Source: Winogradskyella tangerina
GTDB taxonomy: Bacteria; Bacteroidota; Bacteroidia; Flavobacteriales; Flavobacteriaceae
NCBI RefSeq assembly: GCF_003260205.1
Contig: NZ_QERF01000005.1
Coordinates: forward strand, 248,001-312,000
Direction of reading: 5' to 3'
Length of the DNA: 64,000 nucleotides
Shown here: positions 43,069-53,371 of the stretch, piece by piece
Layout of the letters: every line of letters begins with the position of its first letter
How positions within the stretch are numbered: the stretch's first letter is position 1
Notes under the pieces: model-generated
Told to the model about the DNA's origin: nothing
Databases searched by the model: none
The model's input: only the letters and a program-made list of their open reading frames with translations
Position numbers and translations under genes: made by a program

Positions 43069-46000
43069 TTACTTAACTAAAACTTTCTTAGTCGATACTG
43101 AACCGCTTACAGTATATAACTTAATGACATAAGTTCCAGTACTTAAATTCTTAACTTCATATTCGGAGTAACCGCTCTCCGAAATATTTTCGATAGTGTA
43201 AACCGATTGACCTAGCATATTGAATAGCTCAATAGATTGTACTTCTATAAGGTTAGGGTTAATTAAAACAATTCGTTCTTTATCATTTGAGTAGAGAACA
43301 TCAAGACTATTATGATCAACTTCATCATCTCCTAAGGTCGCAACAGAATTTCTGAAAACAATATCAAAACGTTCTGTATATTCACCTGTATTCAAGAAGA
43401 TCTCGTAATCACTTTCTCTAAGGTCGTGGTATATACCTAATTGCTTATCGTGCACATAGATATTAACCTCATTCGACACATTCTCTAATGAATCTATTGT
43501 GATAGAGTTTAATCCATCTTCATGTACTTTAATACCGATTGGGTAGATGTGATTAAGATCATCATCGTTACTTCCCTGAATCACATATTTTTCATCATCT
43601 AGCATCCAGTACATATCATCTGTTAGGTTATCGATCAATTTAGCATCGTACGCCCAATCTACATCGATAGTTGCATTCTGATCGATAGTTAACAAGATCT
43701 GTCTATGAAGTTGCATATTATAACTTGCATTGAAGCCAAATCTGAACTTCATTCTAGTATCTGCATTTTCATCTTCGTTATCGTCATTACTTGCAAGATT
43801 AGGATCTGCATTTCTAACAAACAATGAGCTCGATCCGCCTTCCCTTTGGAATGCACGCTGATCATTTTCAAAAGTGATCGTTCCGTTACTTGTTCCAGTA
43901 ACAAAGAATCCTTGCGACACAGGTACGTACTGTCCAGGTATTTTTGTACCTACACCAACTTGTGCTACATCAGGATCTGGTGCAGGAGCAGCCAATCCAC
44001 CTGATAAATTATAAGTCGCGTAACCACCTTGATATTCTTGTAATATATGAGTTCCGCCACCCCAGTGCTCCCAGAAATAAAGTGTTCCGGAAAGATCTGG
44101 ATTGTCATTAATAAACTCATCTGCATTTAGGGCCGAGGCATAAGGATTACCAACTAAGTAATCATTATCCTGGCTAATAGGCAATGTAATATCTCCGTTA
44201 TTAGGCTTTCCTAAGAAGACATAGTTTTGATCATCTGAGATGCCACCAGTTCCAGGACCTTTCATTGTAAAGCCTTCACCCGCCAGCAAATTACCTGTAC
44301 GTCTTACGTGTATCCATGCTGAATAGTCATCACTTGTTAAGTTGGCAAATTTCCAAATCCAATAATCAGCAATTTCAATAGGGCTTCCACTAGAACCGTT
44401 ATAGTTATTCGTAATGAAATCTATCGGGGTTGTATCATCGTACATAATGTCTTGTACCGTATAGCTGTATTCATTGGTTCCTGCATCAGTTTCACCAACC
44501 GGAGCAGACCAATAATTATAAGTGAATGTATCAGCAGTACCTTGTTGGTCTTTTTCTAATTCACCATTAACAGCTACAACAAGATCACTATCTTCTGTTT
44601 GAATTAATTGTGACTCACCTTCAAGATCTATTTTACCTGTTAGGCTCAAATAATGTGTTACAGTTAATCCGTTACCAGTTTGCGTTGCATTATTACCCGA
44701 AACAGTAAGTTCATTTGCGTCTACATATAAACCAAGTACATTTCTGTTATCGTTATTACCTGAAGGTAAAGATGAATTATCTAATGTTACATCATGTGAT
44801 GTTCTAACAATATTCCAATTTACTGTCGTTGTTGGATCAACAATTGAAGGCGATCCAGGAATATACTGTACATCACCATTTGCCCATGTAGTACTGGTAT
44901 CCCAGTCACCTGCCTGAGTCGATTCGTATGGCAATGGTGCTGTTTGTCTGTCAACCGTATCAAGATTTCTTAATGCACCTTGATTACCGTTACCCGAAGC
45001 ATCATCGGTGTTCGTATAGGTATAAACAGACATTGGGTAATATCCGGCTAGATCAGACCAAGGAATAGCATCAATATCATTTTTAGTAATCGATGTTGGT
45101 AATTCTTTACCCATTACCTGACCAGAATTATCTTCAATTTCTTGATTCATAACAAATCGTAATTGATCCTGAGTGAGTGCTGTATTCCAAACTCTAACTT
45201 CATCGATATTACCTCTAAAATGTTGGGTAATTGTTCCTTTACCAGCTGCAGCAATTAAGAAGGAATCATCAGTATCCACTGGTGCACTTCTGGCTGTAGA
45301 TCTATTTAATACACCATCAATGTATAAGTAGATCGTTGTACCGTCGTAAATAGCAGCAACATGGTGCCATTCGTCATCTGGTATACCTACATTAGCATTT
45401 AAGGATTGTGTACCACTACCATTAATCCAGTACATCTGAATTCTGTTGGCATCTGAAATTCTAAAGTCATAACCAGACGAGAATGTTGTTGGTCGTTTTG
45501 AAACAATAGACTTAGTACCTGTATCTGCTGCATCACGCTTAATCCATGCAGAAATTGTAAATCCTGAAGCATCTAGGTCAAGATTGTCTTCCATATCTAC
45601 ATAATCAACAGCTCCATCAAAATACACTGAACGCTCAACAACTACTTGAGGTGCATATCCGAATGTGATGTATTTGGTACCGTCAAAGTCGTATTCAGTT
45701 TCTAAATTTCCATTTCCATCAGAAGTCATTACTCTATAATCCGCAGTTGGATCGAAAACACCAGTATTAGAAATGAACATGTAATAACTTCCTGGAGGTG
45801 TAATATTTCTTACCGCCTGTTCTTCTAATCTTACTTTAACTGTTGGAATATCACCACCATTTTCAACAACCTTCCAAACACGTTGCATGCCTGTAAAAGT
45901 AACGTTTGTTGTTAGTGCAGGTGTAATACCAGCACTCATGTTGACGGTAATGGTTGATGCTGCTAAATTTAAATCAGCACCATTATTACCCCACATTAGA

Positions 46001-49000
46001 AATTCCTTATCGTTGAAGGTTGTAGTATTAGTTGACTTATTAATATTATTAGTATCGTAAATGTCGGTTAATCCCATGGTTAAGACACCTTCAATTCTAC
46101 CAGTACCATCAGTAGCGTTATTAACACTTCTAGATTGTTTTTGGTTGAGGTTAGAGTCGTCATCTCTACCAATACCTCCAATATCATAGTTGTAACCACT
46201 GTTAGCTGATTGATCCCATATAACAGTTCCATCACTATCTACATAATCTTGAGTTGTACCGTTTACACCTAGCGTAATACCATATTTAATAGCTAAGTAA
46301 GACATAATTCTGTTTCGCTCATCGGTTAAGTCTGTATCACTTTTTCTTGACGAAAATGTAATAACCTCAGCAACTCTACCGTTTAATGACGCTTCCCAAC
46401 CTTCACTACGACCAAGCCACCATCTTGAATCATCGGTATTCATATACTCGGCGGTATCGTTTTGGGTAGTTTCAATATCATTGGCGTTATAGTATAATTC
46501 TTGTTGCGTATTGGCAGTATTATTTCTTGTATTGATAATACCAACATTATCATAGCTTGAACCTGTTCCGATTTCGGCTACCGCATAACCATCTCCAGAT
46601 TCAGAACTCGTGTAGGAGTCATGCGCATAAATTATGATTTCACCACTAACTCTTCCTGAGTAATCACCAAGACCAATACCAGTTGCATCTTCTGCAGGTG
46701 TATCTAAATGTGCATCACTACAGAATACATCCATAAATCCAAAGGAGTTATTAATTGGCGTATCATCTGGCATGAACACAATAAATATTTCCTGCGTATA
46801 GAATCCATAGTCACCTGATAGAAATTCAGAATTTGTATCGTCATGAGAGAAATCCGTATCCCTTGTAAAGGTTGAATAGGTATTATCAAATTCGATAACT
46901 GGGTTAAAGTTTATGTTGCTTGTAGCATTATCACGATAAGTTGGTGCCTGAGAACTTACTTCAACACGAGCATCAGAACCTAATCCTTGATCTTCCCATG
47001 CCGTTACATCTTGTCCGTCAGTGTAAGTGTGACCATCATCTGTTTTTAACCAAAGTGCTAAATCAGATGTAATTCCACCAGGACCAGTAGTAGGGGTAGC
47101 TTTGTCTTCAATAGTAACAAAATCTATGGCCATATCACTAGTAGTGCCTGTACTTACTTCACCTCTAAATCGTATCTGTACTGTTTGACCAACATAACCG
47201 CTAAGGTCTACAGTAATTGCTGTAAATGAACTGTTGGTATACGTATGGTTCTGACCTACTTGAGAAAATACCGTAGTTGGGTATGAGAGTCCATTATCTG
47301 TACTCAATTCTACATAAAGATCTCCCATTGAAGTACCAAACATGTGATAAAAGAAAGTCATTCTAGGATTTGCAGTACCTGTTAGATCAAAACAAGGACT
47401 GATCAATTGGGCAGTACTACTTGTATTTCCATCCGCTTCTGTAAATATGTAATAACTACCATCTCTGGCAGCATCAGGTCCAGTACTTGCTGTTGGAGTT
47501 GAACCTGTAGTTCTCGACCAATCAAAATCATCTTGTACACCATCAATATCTTGAGTCCATAATCCGAAACCAGATTCGAAGCTCTCCTGATAAGGATAAG
47601 AAGATACGGTTGATGTACAGGCTCCCGGTGTAATACCGAAACCTTGAATACTAAAGTTGTAAGGATTTTCGTCACTATCACCGTTAACAATACTTACGGT
47701 GGCTGTTCTAAGACCAACAGCACTTGGGTCGAATGTTATTTCGAAAGTTGTACTTCCAGAAGCAGCTACAGATGCAGCCGGACTTGAAGTTACAGTAAAA
47801 TCTGCCGCATGTGTACCACCAATAGTGATGGTTCCTACAGATAAACTTAAGGTTCCTGTATTTTGAATAGTAAAGGTATTAGCATTGGTTGAACCCGTAA
47901 CTGAGATCGCACCAAAATCAGTGTCATCACTTGGGTCTGGCGTAGCATCTCCATCCACAATTGTTACACCATTTCCTTGAACATTAATCTCTGGCGCAGG
48001 CGTATAACCTGTACCTTGAATATCAAAATTATATGGGTTTTCATCACTATCATCGTTGGCAATAGAAACAGATGCTGTTCTTAAACCGTCTGCACTTGGA
48101 TCGAATGTAATTTGGAATGTTGTAGTTCCACTTGCACTAATTGGAGTAGTAGGAGTAACTACTAAACTAAAGTCTGCTGCGTTTGTACCAGATATTGTAA
48201 CATATGGTGAACTACCTGTTAAATTTAGATCAAGTGTACCATTATTTTCTATTGTAAACGTATGTGTATCAGTACCACCTGCTGTTACGACGTTACCAAA
48301 ATCAGTATCATCGCTTACATCTGGTGTAGTATCACCATCAGCAATACTTACAGCATTACCTGTAATATTCATTTCAGGCTGTGGAACATTAGCAATAATA
48401 TTTACTGTATAATCTTCTACTTCACCAAAATTTGGGTTGTTACAAGGATCGGTTACTACAATAGCATCATCCATAACAACTCGCATTCTCGTATTACCTA
48501 AAGCTGCACCCAAAGGAACGGTAAACGTTCCGGTTTGAGGTGAAGTCGTATTAGGACCTACTTGTAAAATAATCTCACCGGCTTCGAATACATAATCCTG
48601 ATCGAAATCGATCCAAACTGTTACACCTTCTGTATATTGCGTACCTGGCCAGAATGGTGTTACGGAAATTCCGTTTCCAGTAGAGCCTTGTGTAAGGTCT
48701 GTAGGAGCAACACTACCTGTAAAATCTGAATAACCTGTGCTCGTTGTACCAGCACCAGAGTTGTTGTTTATCGTTCCAACCGTAACGTTACTAATCCATT
48801 CAAACGTATCATTTGCTGAAGCTGCAGAACAGTAACTAGGTGAATAACCTGTACCTTGGATATCAAAATTATATGGGTTTTCGTTTGAATCGTTATTAGC
48901 GATCGAGATCGACGCTGTTCTTACGCCATCGGCACTTGGATCGAAAGTAATTTGAAATGTTGTAGATCCACTAGCACTTATGGTTGAAGATGGTATTGTA

Positions 49001-50418
49001 GTTACTGAAAAATCCGCGGCATTAGTACCGGAGATCGTAACATAAGGTGAACTACCTGTTAAATTCAAATTTGAAATTCCAGTATTTTGAATGGTGAATG
49101 TATGAGCTTGTGTACCACCAGAAGTGATCACTGAACCAAAATCTGTATCATCGCCCACGGATGGCGTTGTGTCTCCATCAGCAATTGTACTTCCATTACC
49201 TTGAATGTTTATTTCGGGTCCGGTTGGTGTATTAATAGCCGATAAGTCTACAATCTGAATCTCATGATTCATGGTATTACCACTTCTATGTGCCCAGTGT
49301 GCAGCTTGTGTTGTTGAATTAAAGTAATAGTTTCTCCAACCTCTACCATAGGCAGTACCACCACCAGAACTAATAGATGATCCTACAATTAAAGCTTGAT
49401 TAGTGTTAGTTAAACCAGCTGAGCTAATATCGATAGTTGTTTCACCTTGGGAATTAGACGTATCTTGAAACCTTGTTACGTTTAGATCTGCATGCGTTAG
49501 AACATGAACAAAATGTCTGTTACTGCTTCCGCCATATCCAGATTGAAAGGTCCAATCTACCGTTTGATCGTTAGATCCTGGGTCCATCATAGGCCAGTTA
49601 TCTACAATACCTTGGTTTGTTCCGTCGTTGGTATTATCACCTCGGTGTTGTGCAAAGATTATGGCTTCACTCCAAGCACTTACGTCGGTTGCTGTACCTG
49701 TACCGTCAGAATTATCTCTTAAAGTTAAAGTACCACTTGAACTGCTTACGGTACCAGAATCACCGTGTAAAACCGTCCAGTTACTTCCTGTAAATTCTAC
49801 TACAGTGACGTAAACGGTAACGTTGTTGGCGTTTGTTCCTTTTTGAACTCTTAATGTTGTTGAATTTTCTAAATAAGCAATGGCTGAACCAGAATCTGAT
49901 CCCCCCGAATTTTTATCTGAAATAATTCCTGTTATAAATGGAATACAATCATCTGCATTTGTAATTCCTGTTAAAGCTTGAGTGACACTGTTTGTTGTCC
50001 CATTTAATGAAATAGCATAGCGTCCTCTTACGATCATTTCATTATTACCTCCTGGCGCACCAATATACTCCCATATCGAGGTATTAAATCGTGCTGTATA
50101 AGTACTTGATGATCCCGATGCTCTATAATAGCTTAGTGTGCCTGTTCCGGTTAAAACGCTGGCACCAGAGACGTCATCAATAGCGAGAGTACTTGCAAAT
50201 CCACTAAAGCCTCCATTCATCTTCCTATTGTTATTAGGTAGAGCGAACGCATTGTTGGTTGATGATACTGCGGTAAAACTGGTATTAGATCCACCAGTAT
50301 TGCCTATATCATCTTGTAAATGCTGGACATTAAAGTCTTGGGCAGTTGCAATGTAGTTGAACATTAAAAATAATGACAACAACACATACTCCTTTAAGGT
50401 TAGAGTAAAAGTTTTCAT
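43069..50418 (-). CDS. giant secreted mosaic protein with type IX secretion sorting domain
   Basis: 2449 residues exported by Sec and then by the type IX system. Approximate order: signal peptide 1-26; an N-terminal domain of unknown type; an ASH/choice-of-anchor D repeat (about 400-525); a GEVED-type domain (about 530-675); two more ASH repeats (about 680-930); a MAM-like adhesive domain (940-1110, YPYQESFESGFGLW); a DUF8202-like domain (1115-1390); a LamG/concanavalin-like domain (1596-1785, SVYFDGAVDYVDMEDN); a beta-rich region; and a type A sorting domain (last 75 residues, LFNMLGQSVY...STKKVLVK). It is probably a cell-surface adhesin or matrix protein. No enzymatic motif was recognised. 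Confidence 0.85.
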   Translation of the reverse strand: MKTFTLTLKEYVLLSLFLMFNYIATAQDFNVQHLQDDIGNTGGSNTSFTAVSSTNNAFALPNNNRKMNGGFSGFASTLAIDDVSGASVLTGTGTLSYYRASGSSSTYTARFNTSIWEYIGAPGGNNEMIVRGRYAISLNGTTNSVTQALTGITNADDCIPFITGIISDKNSGGSDSGSAIAYLENSTTLRVQKGTNANNVTVYVTVVEFTGSNWTVLHGDSGTVSSSSGTLTLRDNSDGTGTATDVSAWSEAIIFAQHRGDNTNDGTNQGIVDNWPMMDPGSNDQTVDWTFQSGYGGSSNRHFVHVLTHADLNVTRFQDTSNSQGETTIDISSAGLTNTNQALIVGSSISSGGGTAYGRGWRNYYFNSTTQAAHWAHRSGNTMNHEIQIVDLSAINTPTGPEINIQGNGSTIADGDTTPSVGDDTDFGSVITSGGTQAHTFTIQNTGISNLNLTGSSPYVTISGTNAADFSVTTIPSSTISASGSTTFQITFDPSADGVRTASISIANNDSNENPYNFDIQGTGYSPSYCSAASANDTFEWISNVTVGTINNNSGAGTTSTGYSDFTGSVAPTDLTQGSTGNGISVTPFWPGTQYTEGVTVWIDFDQDYVFEAGEIILQVGPNTTSPQTGTFTVPLGAALGNTRMRVVMDDAIVVTDPCNNPNFGEVEDYTVNIIANVPQPEMNITGNAVSIADGDTTPDVSDDTDFGNVVTAGGTDTHTFTIENNGTLDLNLTGSSPYVTISGTNAADFSLVVTPTTPISASGTTTFQITFDPSADGLRTASVSIANDDSDENPYNFDIQGTGYTPAPEINVQGNGVTIVDGDATPDPSDDTDFGAISVTGSTNANTFTIQNTGTLSLSVGTITIGGTHAADFTVTSSPAASVAASGSTTFEITFDPSAVGLRTATVSIVNGDSDENPYNFSIQGFGITPGACTSTVSSYPYQESFESGFGLWTQDIDGVQDDFDWSRTTGSTPTASTGPDAARDGSYYIFTEADGNTSSTAQLISPCFDLTGTANPRMTFFYHMFGTSMGDLYVELSTDNGLSYPTTVFSQVGQNHTYTNSSFTAITVDLSGYVGQTVQIRFRGEVSTGTTSDMAIDFVTIEDKATPTTGPGGITSDLALWLKTDDGHTYTDGQDVTAWEDQGLGSDARVEVSSQAPTYRDNATSNINFNPVIEFDNTYSTFTRDTDFSHDDTNSEFLSGDYGFYTQEIFIVFMPDDTPINNSFGFMDVFCSDAHLDTPAEDATGIGLGDYSGRVSGEIIIYAHDSYTSSESGDGYAVAEIGTGSSYDNVGIINTRNNTANTQQELYYNANDIETTQNDTAEYMNTDDSRWWLGRSEGWEASLNGRVAEVITFSSRKSDTDLTDERNRIMSYLAIKYGITLGVNGTTQDYVDSDGTVIWDQSANSGYNYDIGGIGRDDDSNLNQKQSRSVNNATDGTGRIEGVLTMGLTDIYDTNNINKSTNTTTFNDKEFLMWGNNGADLNLAASTITVNMSAGITPALTTNVTFTGMQRVWKVVENGGDIPTVKVRLEEQAVRNITPPGSYYMFISNTGVFDPTADYRVMTSDGNGNLETEYDFDGTKYITFGYAPQVVVERSVYFDGAVDYVDMEDNLDLDASGFTISAWIKRDAADTGTKSIVSKRPTTFSSGYDFRISDANRIQMYWINGSGTQSLNANVGIPDDEWHHVAAIYDGTTIYLYIDGVLNRSTARSAPVDTDDSFLIAAAGKGTITQHFRGNIDEVRVWNTALTQDQLRFVMNQEIEDNSGQVMGKELPTSITKNDIDAIPWSDLAGYYPMSVYTYTNTDDASGNGNQGALRNLDTVDRQTAPLPYESTQAGDWDTSTTWANGDVQYIPGSPSIVDPTTTVNWNIVRTSHDVTLDNSSLPSGNNDNRNVLGLYVDANELTVSGNNATQTGNGLTVTHYLSLTGKIDLEGESQLIQTEDSDLVVAVNGELEKDQQGTADTFTYNYWSAPVGETDAGTNEYSYTVQDIMYDDTTPIDFITNNYNGSSGSPIEIADYWIWKFANLTSDDYSAWIHVRRTGNLLAGEGFTMKGPGTGGISDDQNYVFLGKPNNGDITLPISQDNDYLVGNPYASALNADEFINDNPDLSGTLYFWEHWGGGTHILQEYQGGYATYNLSGGLAAPAPDPDVAQVGVGTKIPGQYVPVSQGFFVTGTSNGTITFENDQRAFQREGGSSSLFVRNADPNLASNDDNEDENADTRMKFRFGFNASYNMQLHRQILLTIDQNATIDVDWAYDAKLIDNLTDDMYWMLDDEKYVIQGSNDDDLNHIYPIGIKVHEDGLNSITIDSLENVSNEVNIYVHDKQLGIYHDLRESDYEIFLNTGEYTERFDIVFRNSVATLGDDEVDHNSLDVLYSNDKERIVLINPNLIEVQSIELFNMLGQSVYTIENISESGYSEYEVKNLSTGTYVIKLYTVSGSVSTKKVLVK
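47637..47998 (-). repeat. ASH-domain repeat 3 within the giant surface protein gene
   Basis: Encodes EINVQGNGVTIVDGDATP through NPYNFSIQGFGI. It directly follows repeat 2 in the protein and is the most diverged of the three. Confidence 0.7.
48002..48380 (-). repeat. ASH-domain repeat 2 within the giant surface protein gene
   Basis: Encodes EMNITGNAVSIADGDTTP through NPYNFDIQGTGY. Its 3' end is almost identical in DNA to that of repeat 1 (compare 48005-48040 with 48845-48880), suggesting recent duplication or gene conversion. Confidence 0.75.
48846..49221 (-). repeat. ASH-domain repeat 1 within the giant surface protein gene
   Basis: Encodes an ASPM-SPD2-Hydin-type unit starting PEINIQGNGSTIADGDTTP and ending NPYNFDIQGTGY. 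It shares long near-identical protein and DNA stretches with repeats 2 and 3. A GEVED-type domain separates it from repeat 2. Confidence 0.75.
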
Positions 50419-50594
50419 AAGCGGTTAAGTTTAGTTTGGGACTAAAATTATGTGTCAAACATAAAGCATAAATCTATTAAGTGCAAAAATAATCGATGAA
50501 ATGCACACTAAAATTTTAACATACTGAAATTCAATACTATAAAAACGGTCAATTTCATGCGTGTTTGCGGCGTTTTTTGCTTAAGGTGAAAGAC

Positions 50595-53111
50595 CTATTG
50601 CTTAATAAGCTGTTTTACAATTGTTTGGTTTGAAGTAACATCTCTAAGTTGCAGTAGATATGTACCATTATTGAAGGCATTCAAATTTGAAAGTTTCAAA
50701 ATATCGTTAGATAATGTTTCAATGCTTTCACTATATACTAATCGACTCAAAGAATCATATATATCAATTGAAAATTCATGTCCTAATAATGATGAAGGAA
50801 TTTTGATTTCTACATCATTGGTAAACGGGTTTGGAAAAATCTTAATGTCATTCAAAGCCAATTCTTCAATACCAAGAGTCTGTTCTGAAATATTAACGGT
50901 GTAGTCCTCAACTTCACCATAAGTAAATGTTTCACAAGGATCAGTTTGAAATGTACCTTCATTCGCATTGTTATAATATTTCATAATAACACGCATTACT
51001 GTATTACCAGTTTTGGCAGTATTAGGAATGTCAAAAGTATTAGAAACTGTCTGAGGATTTATAAAAGCACCAGCCTCGAGAATTTTTTCGTCATTAGTGA
51101 AAATACCATCCTGACTATAATCAATCCAAGCTGAAACGGCTTCATTATATTGCGTACCATCCCAATATTTCATTACAGAAATTGTATGACCAGAGCTTCC
51201 TGCTTCCATCGGATTGAATATTGAAAGACTCTTATAGTTAGAATAACCTGCAGATGTAGATCCGACTGAATTATTGGTAATGCCATTCAAACTAACTTCA
51301 CCAATATATTCGTCATTAATATTGCTTCCCTCTGCATTACAGTATACCACAGCACCTGTAGTAAAGTTATCAGCGGTAGAATACGCTGATGTATTTGAGC
51401 CGCAATTAGAACGTACTTCATATTCATAATCAGTTTCAGGATTTAATCCTGATAGATCATAGGAGGTTGAATCCACGTCTAATATATCGATCCATGTCGA
51501 TGCACCAACTTCTCTATATCTAATATCAAAACTAGAGCCATTGGTTACCGTCCAGTTCAACGTTACAGAAGATGAGACTATATTGGTTACATTCAAACTG
51601 TTGGGAACGGTAGGTGTAAGAGGCGTCATTAAAACATCCGCTAATGATCTAGACTGATAGTTGCCAATAGTTTCACTACTTAGAGTTACAGACTGATAGC
51701 AAGGCGCTTCAAACAAAAGGTCGTAAGTCCCAGCAAATATTGGTCGGTAATAATCGCCATCAACATCAGAAACGGTCCACGATCCAAGTGCATCATGTCC
51801 TACAGCCGTGATAGTTGCACCTTCAATAGGGTTGCCGGTTGAAGCATCTTTCACAAATCCATTAAAACCATAAGTTCCTTGTACCAAGTAATCTAATAAG
51901 GCTTCTCTATTATAATTCCAGAAGTCGTCAAGTTGGTTTGCTGGCGGTTTTTTAGTATTTGAAAGTTCAATAGTAACTTCTTTACAATGATGATCGTGAT
52001 TCATAAAATCTTGACGACCACCATTTACCAGATACCAATCAGCGCCATGGGTTATACCATTATTTTCATCGTCCATATAACCAGCAGGGCCGTCATTTTG
52101 AGCGTTATCTCTATACTCACCAGCAGTTAGAATAAACCAAGAATCGTCTGGATGTCTGTCGTAGGTATTATCCCATGGATAATTAACTAGTTCTATTCCA
52201 CCGTGAAAATTCGCTGAGATCACAAAATGATGATCTTCAGCCAATTGCATAAATGCCAAGGTTTCAGTCTGATAAACTTGGCCATCGGTATGTGCTCCTC
52301 CTAGATTATCTGGATAATTTCTATTAAGATCTACATTATTGCCGTTTCCTCTTCGTGCATTCGCTACAGACGTGTTATCTGAGCTTAAGTGATATGTACC
52401 ATCTGGATTGGCGTTAGGGTTGATCCATATTTCAGAACCATTAACGAGGTTAAAGATTCTTGTATGGTCTGCGTGTGTATTGTCCTTGTATGCGGTAATG
52501 ATATAGTCAATGAGATTCAGCATCATAGGAAAACCAGCTATTTCGTCACCATGCATAGAGGATGTATATAATAATTTAGGTTCGGTCTCATCAGTTGAAA
52601 CATTATCTGAGATTTTAACGAAAAGCAGTTCTTTATCCCCTTGACCGGTAGTTCCAATGCTGAAGAAATCGACAATATCAGAATGTTCGGTTTCAAAATT
52701 TTGCATTTGTGCAGCATAGTCTGCATAGGTTGGATATACGGTCATAGGAAATTCGAGCGTATAACCAGGTTTTGGTGCTCTTGAATATAAACTAAGGTCG
52801 TTAGACATAAGCCTATCGTTAACGTCATTATCTTCTTTATATACTTTGAATGGAATATCTAAAGTGAGAAAGTTTTGAAACTGCTCATTATTTGCCCACA
52901 CTTTAACAAGATTAGTCTCATTATTGAGGGTTACAATGGTCATAGACTTAGAGAGTTCCTTAATTTGGTTTTTATCATCAATTTTAAACTCGAAAGTGAG
53001 TTCGCCTTGAGATGAAAGTAATTCATCAATTTCATGTTTGGTTAATTCTTGTGAATTAGCGGCGAGAATAGATAATAGTATAGCGGTTAAGCAAAGTGTA
53101 ATTTTTTTCAT
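50595..53111 (-). CDS. M14 zinc carboxypeptidase with type IX sorting domain
   Basis: 838 residues, secreted. After the signal peptide and a propeptide-like region, the M14 domain (about 115-415) shows the zinc HxxE in SSMHGDEIAGFP, the third ligand histidine in SANFHGGIELVNYPWDN and the catalytic glutamate in KEVTIELSNTKKPP. Then come a CarboxypepD_reg domain (about 415-495), a fibronectin III domain (505-590, NSLNVTNIVSSSVTLNWTV), a GEVED-like domain (600-745) and a type A sorting domain (FPNPFTNDVEIKIPS to the end). It trims C-terminal residues from peptides outside the cell. Confidence 0.93.
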   Translation of the reverse strand: MKKITLCLTAILLSILAANSQELTKHEIDELLSSQGELTFEFKIDDKNQIKELSKSMTIVTLNNETNLVKVWANNEQFQNFLTLDIPFKVYKEDNDVNDRLMSNDLSLYSRAPKPGYTLEFPMTVYPTYADYAAQMQNFETEHSDIVDFFSIGTTGQGDKELLFVKISDNVSTDETEPKLLYTSSMHGDEIAGFPMMLNLIDYIITAYKDNTHADHTRIFNLVNGSEIWINPNANPDGTYHLSSDNTSVANARRGNGNNVDLNRNYPDNLGGAHTDGQVYQTETLAFMQLAEDHHFVISANFHGGIELVNYPWDNTYDRHPDDSWFILTAGEYRDNAQNDGPAGYMDDENNGITHGADWYLVNGGRQDFMNHDHHCKEVTIELSNTKKPPANQLDDFWNYNREALLDYLVQGTYGFNGFVKDASTGNPIEGATITAVGHDALGSWTVSDVDGDYYRPIFAGTYDLLFEAPCYQSVTLSSETIGNYQSRSLADVLMTPLTPTVPNSLNVTNIVSSSVTLNWTVTNGSSFDIRYREVGASTWIDILDVDSTSYDLSGLNPETDYEYEVRSNCGSNTSAYSTADNFTTGAVVYCNAEGSNINDEYIGEVSLNGITNNSVGSTSAGYSNYKSLSIFNPMEAGSSGHTISVMKYWDGTQYNEAVSAWIDYSQDGIFTNDEKILEAGAFINPQTVSNTFDIPNTAKTGNTVMRVIMKYYNNANEGTFQTDPCETFTYGEVEDYTVNISEQTLGIEELALNDIKIFPNPFTNDVEIKIPSSLLGHEFSIDIYDSLSRLVYSESIETLSNDILKLSNLNAFNNGTYLLQLRDVTSNQTIVKQLIKQ

Positions 53112-53300
53112 CAGATTTGGGATTGAATGAAATCATTATGCAGGCTAATATATCAATTAAATTCAATAAACATCCATAAAAGGTAAAAAAAACCGATGAA
53201 ATACATAATTTTGATTAATTATGAAAGATTTGATTTTAATTTTCTTACATAATTCAAATTAATAATTAACTATTTAGTTAGCTTTTTATAGTCGGTAAGC

Positions 53301-53343
53301 TGATAAATATCATGGGAAAATAGAATTGACAATGGTAACTTTA
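53301..53343 (+). promoter_or_regulatory. CRP/FNR-like box and -7 element of the first universal stress gene
   Basis: TGATAAATATCA at 53301-53312 and TAACTTTA at 53336-53343; box centre to first T is 29.5 nt. This places the box near -41.5, the class II activator position. The ATG follows 28 bases after the -7 element. Confidence 0.7.
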
Positions 53344-53371
53344 AATTCAAGGAAATTAAAATCTGTTCGCT

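Noticed and set aside
48056..50356. Several plus-strand ORFs opposite the giant surface protein gene
   Set aside because: They mirror the low-complexity Ser/Thr/Asn-rich coding of the real gene and have no recognisable domains or promoters.
53124..53135. TGAATGAAATCA, a further TGA-N6-TCA match just before the M14 carboxypeptidase gene
   Set aside because: Not symmetric beyond the core. At the regulon spacing the -7 element would lie inside the coding region on the minus strand and is absent on the plus strand.
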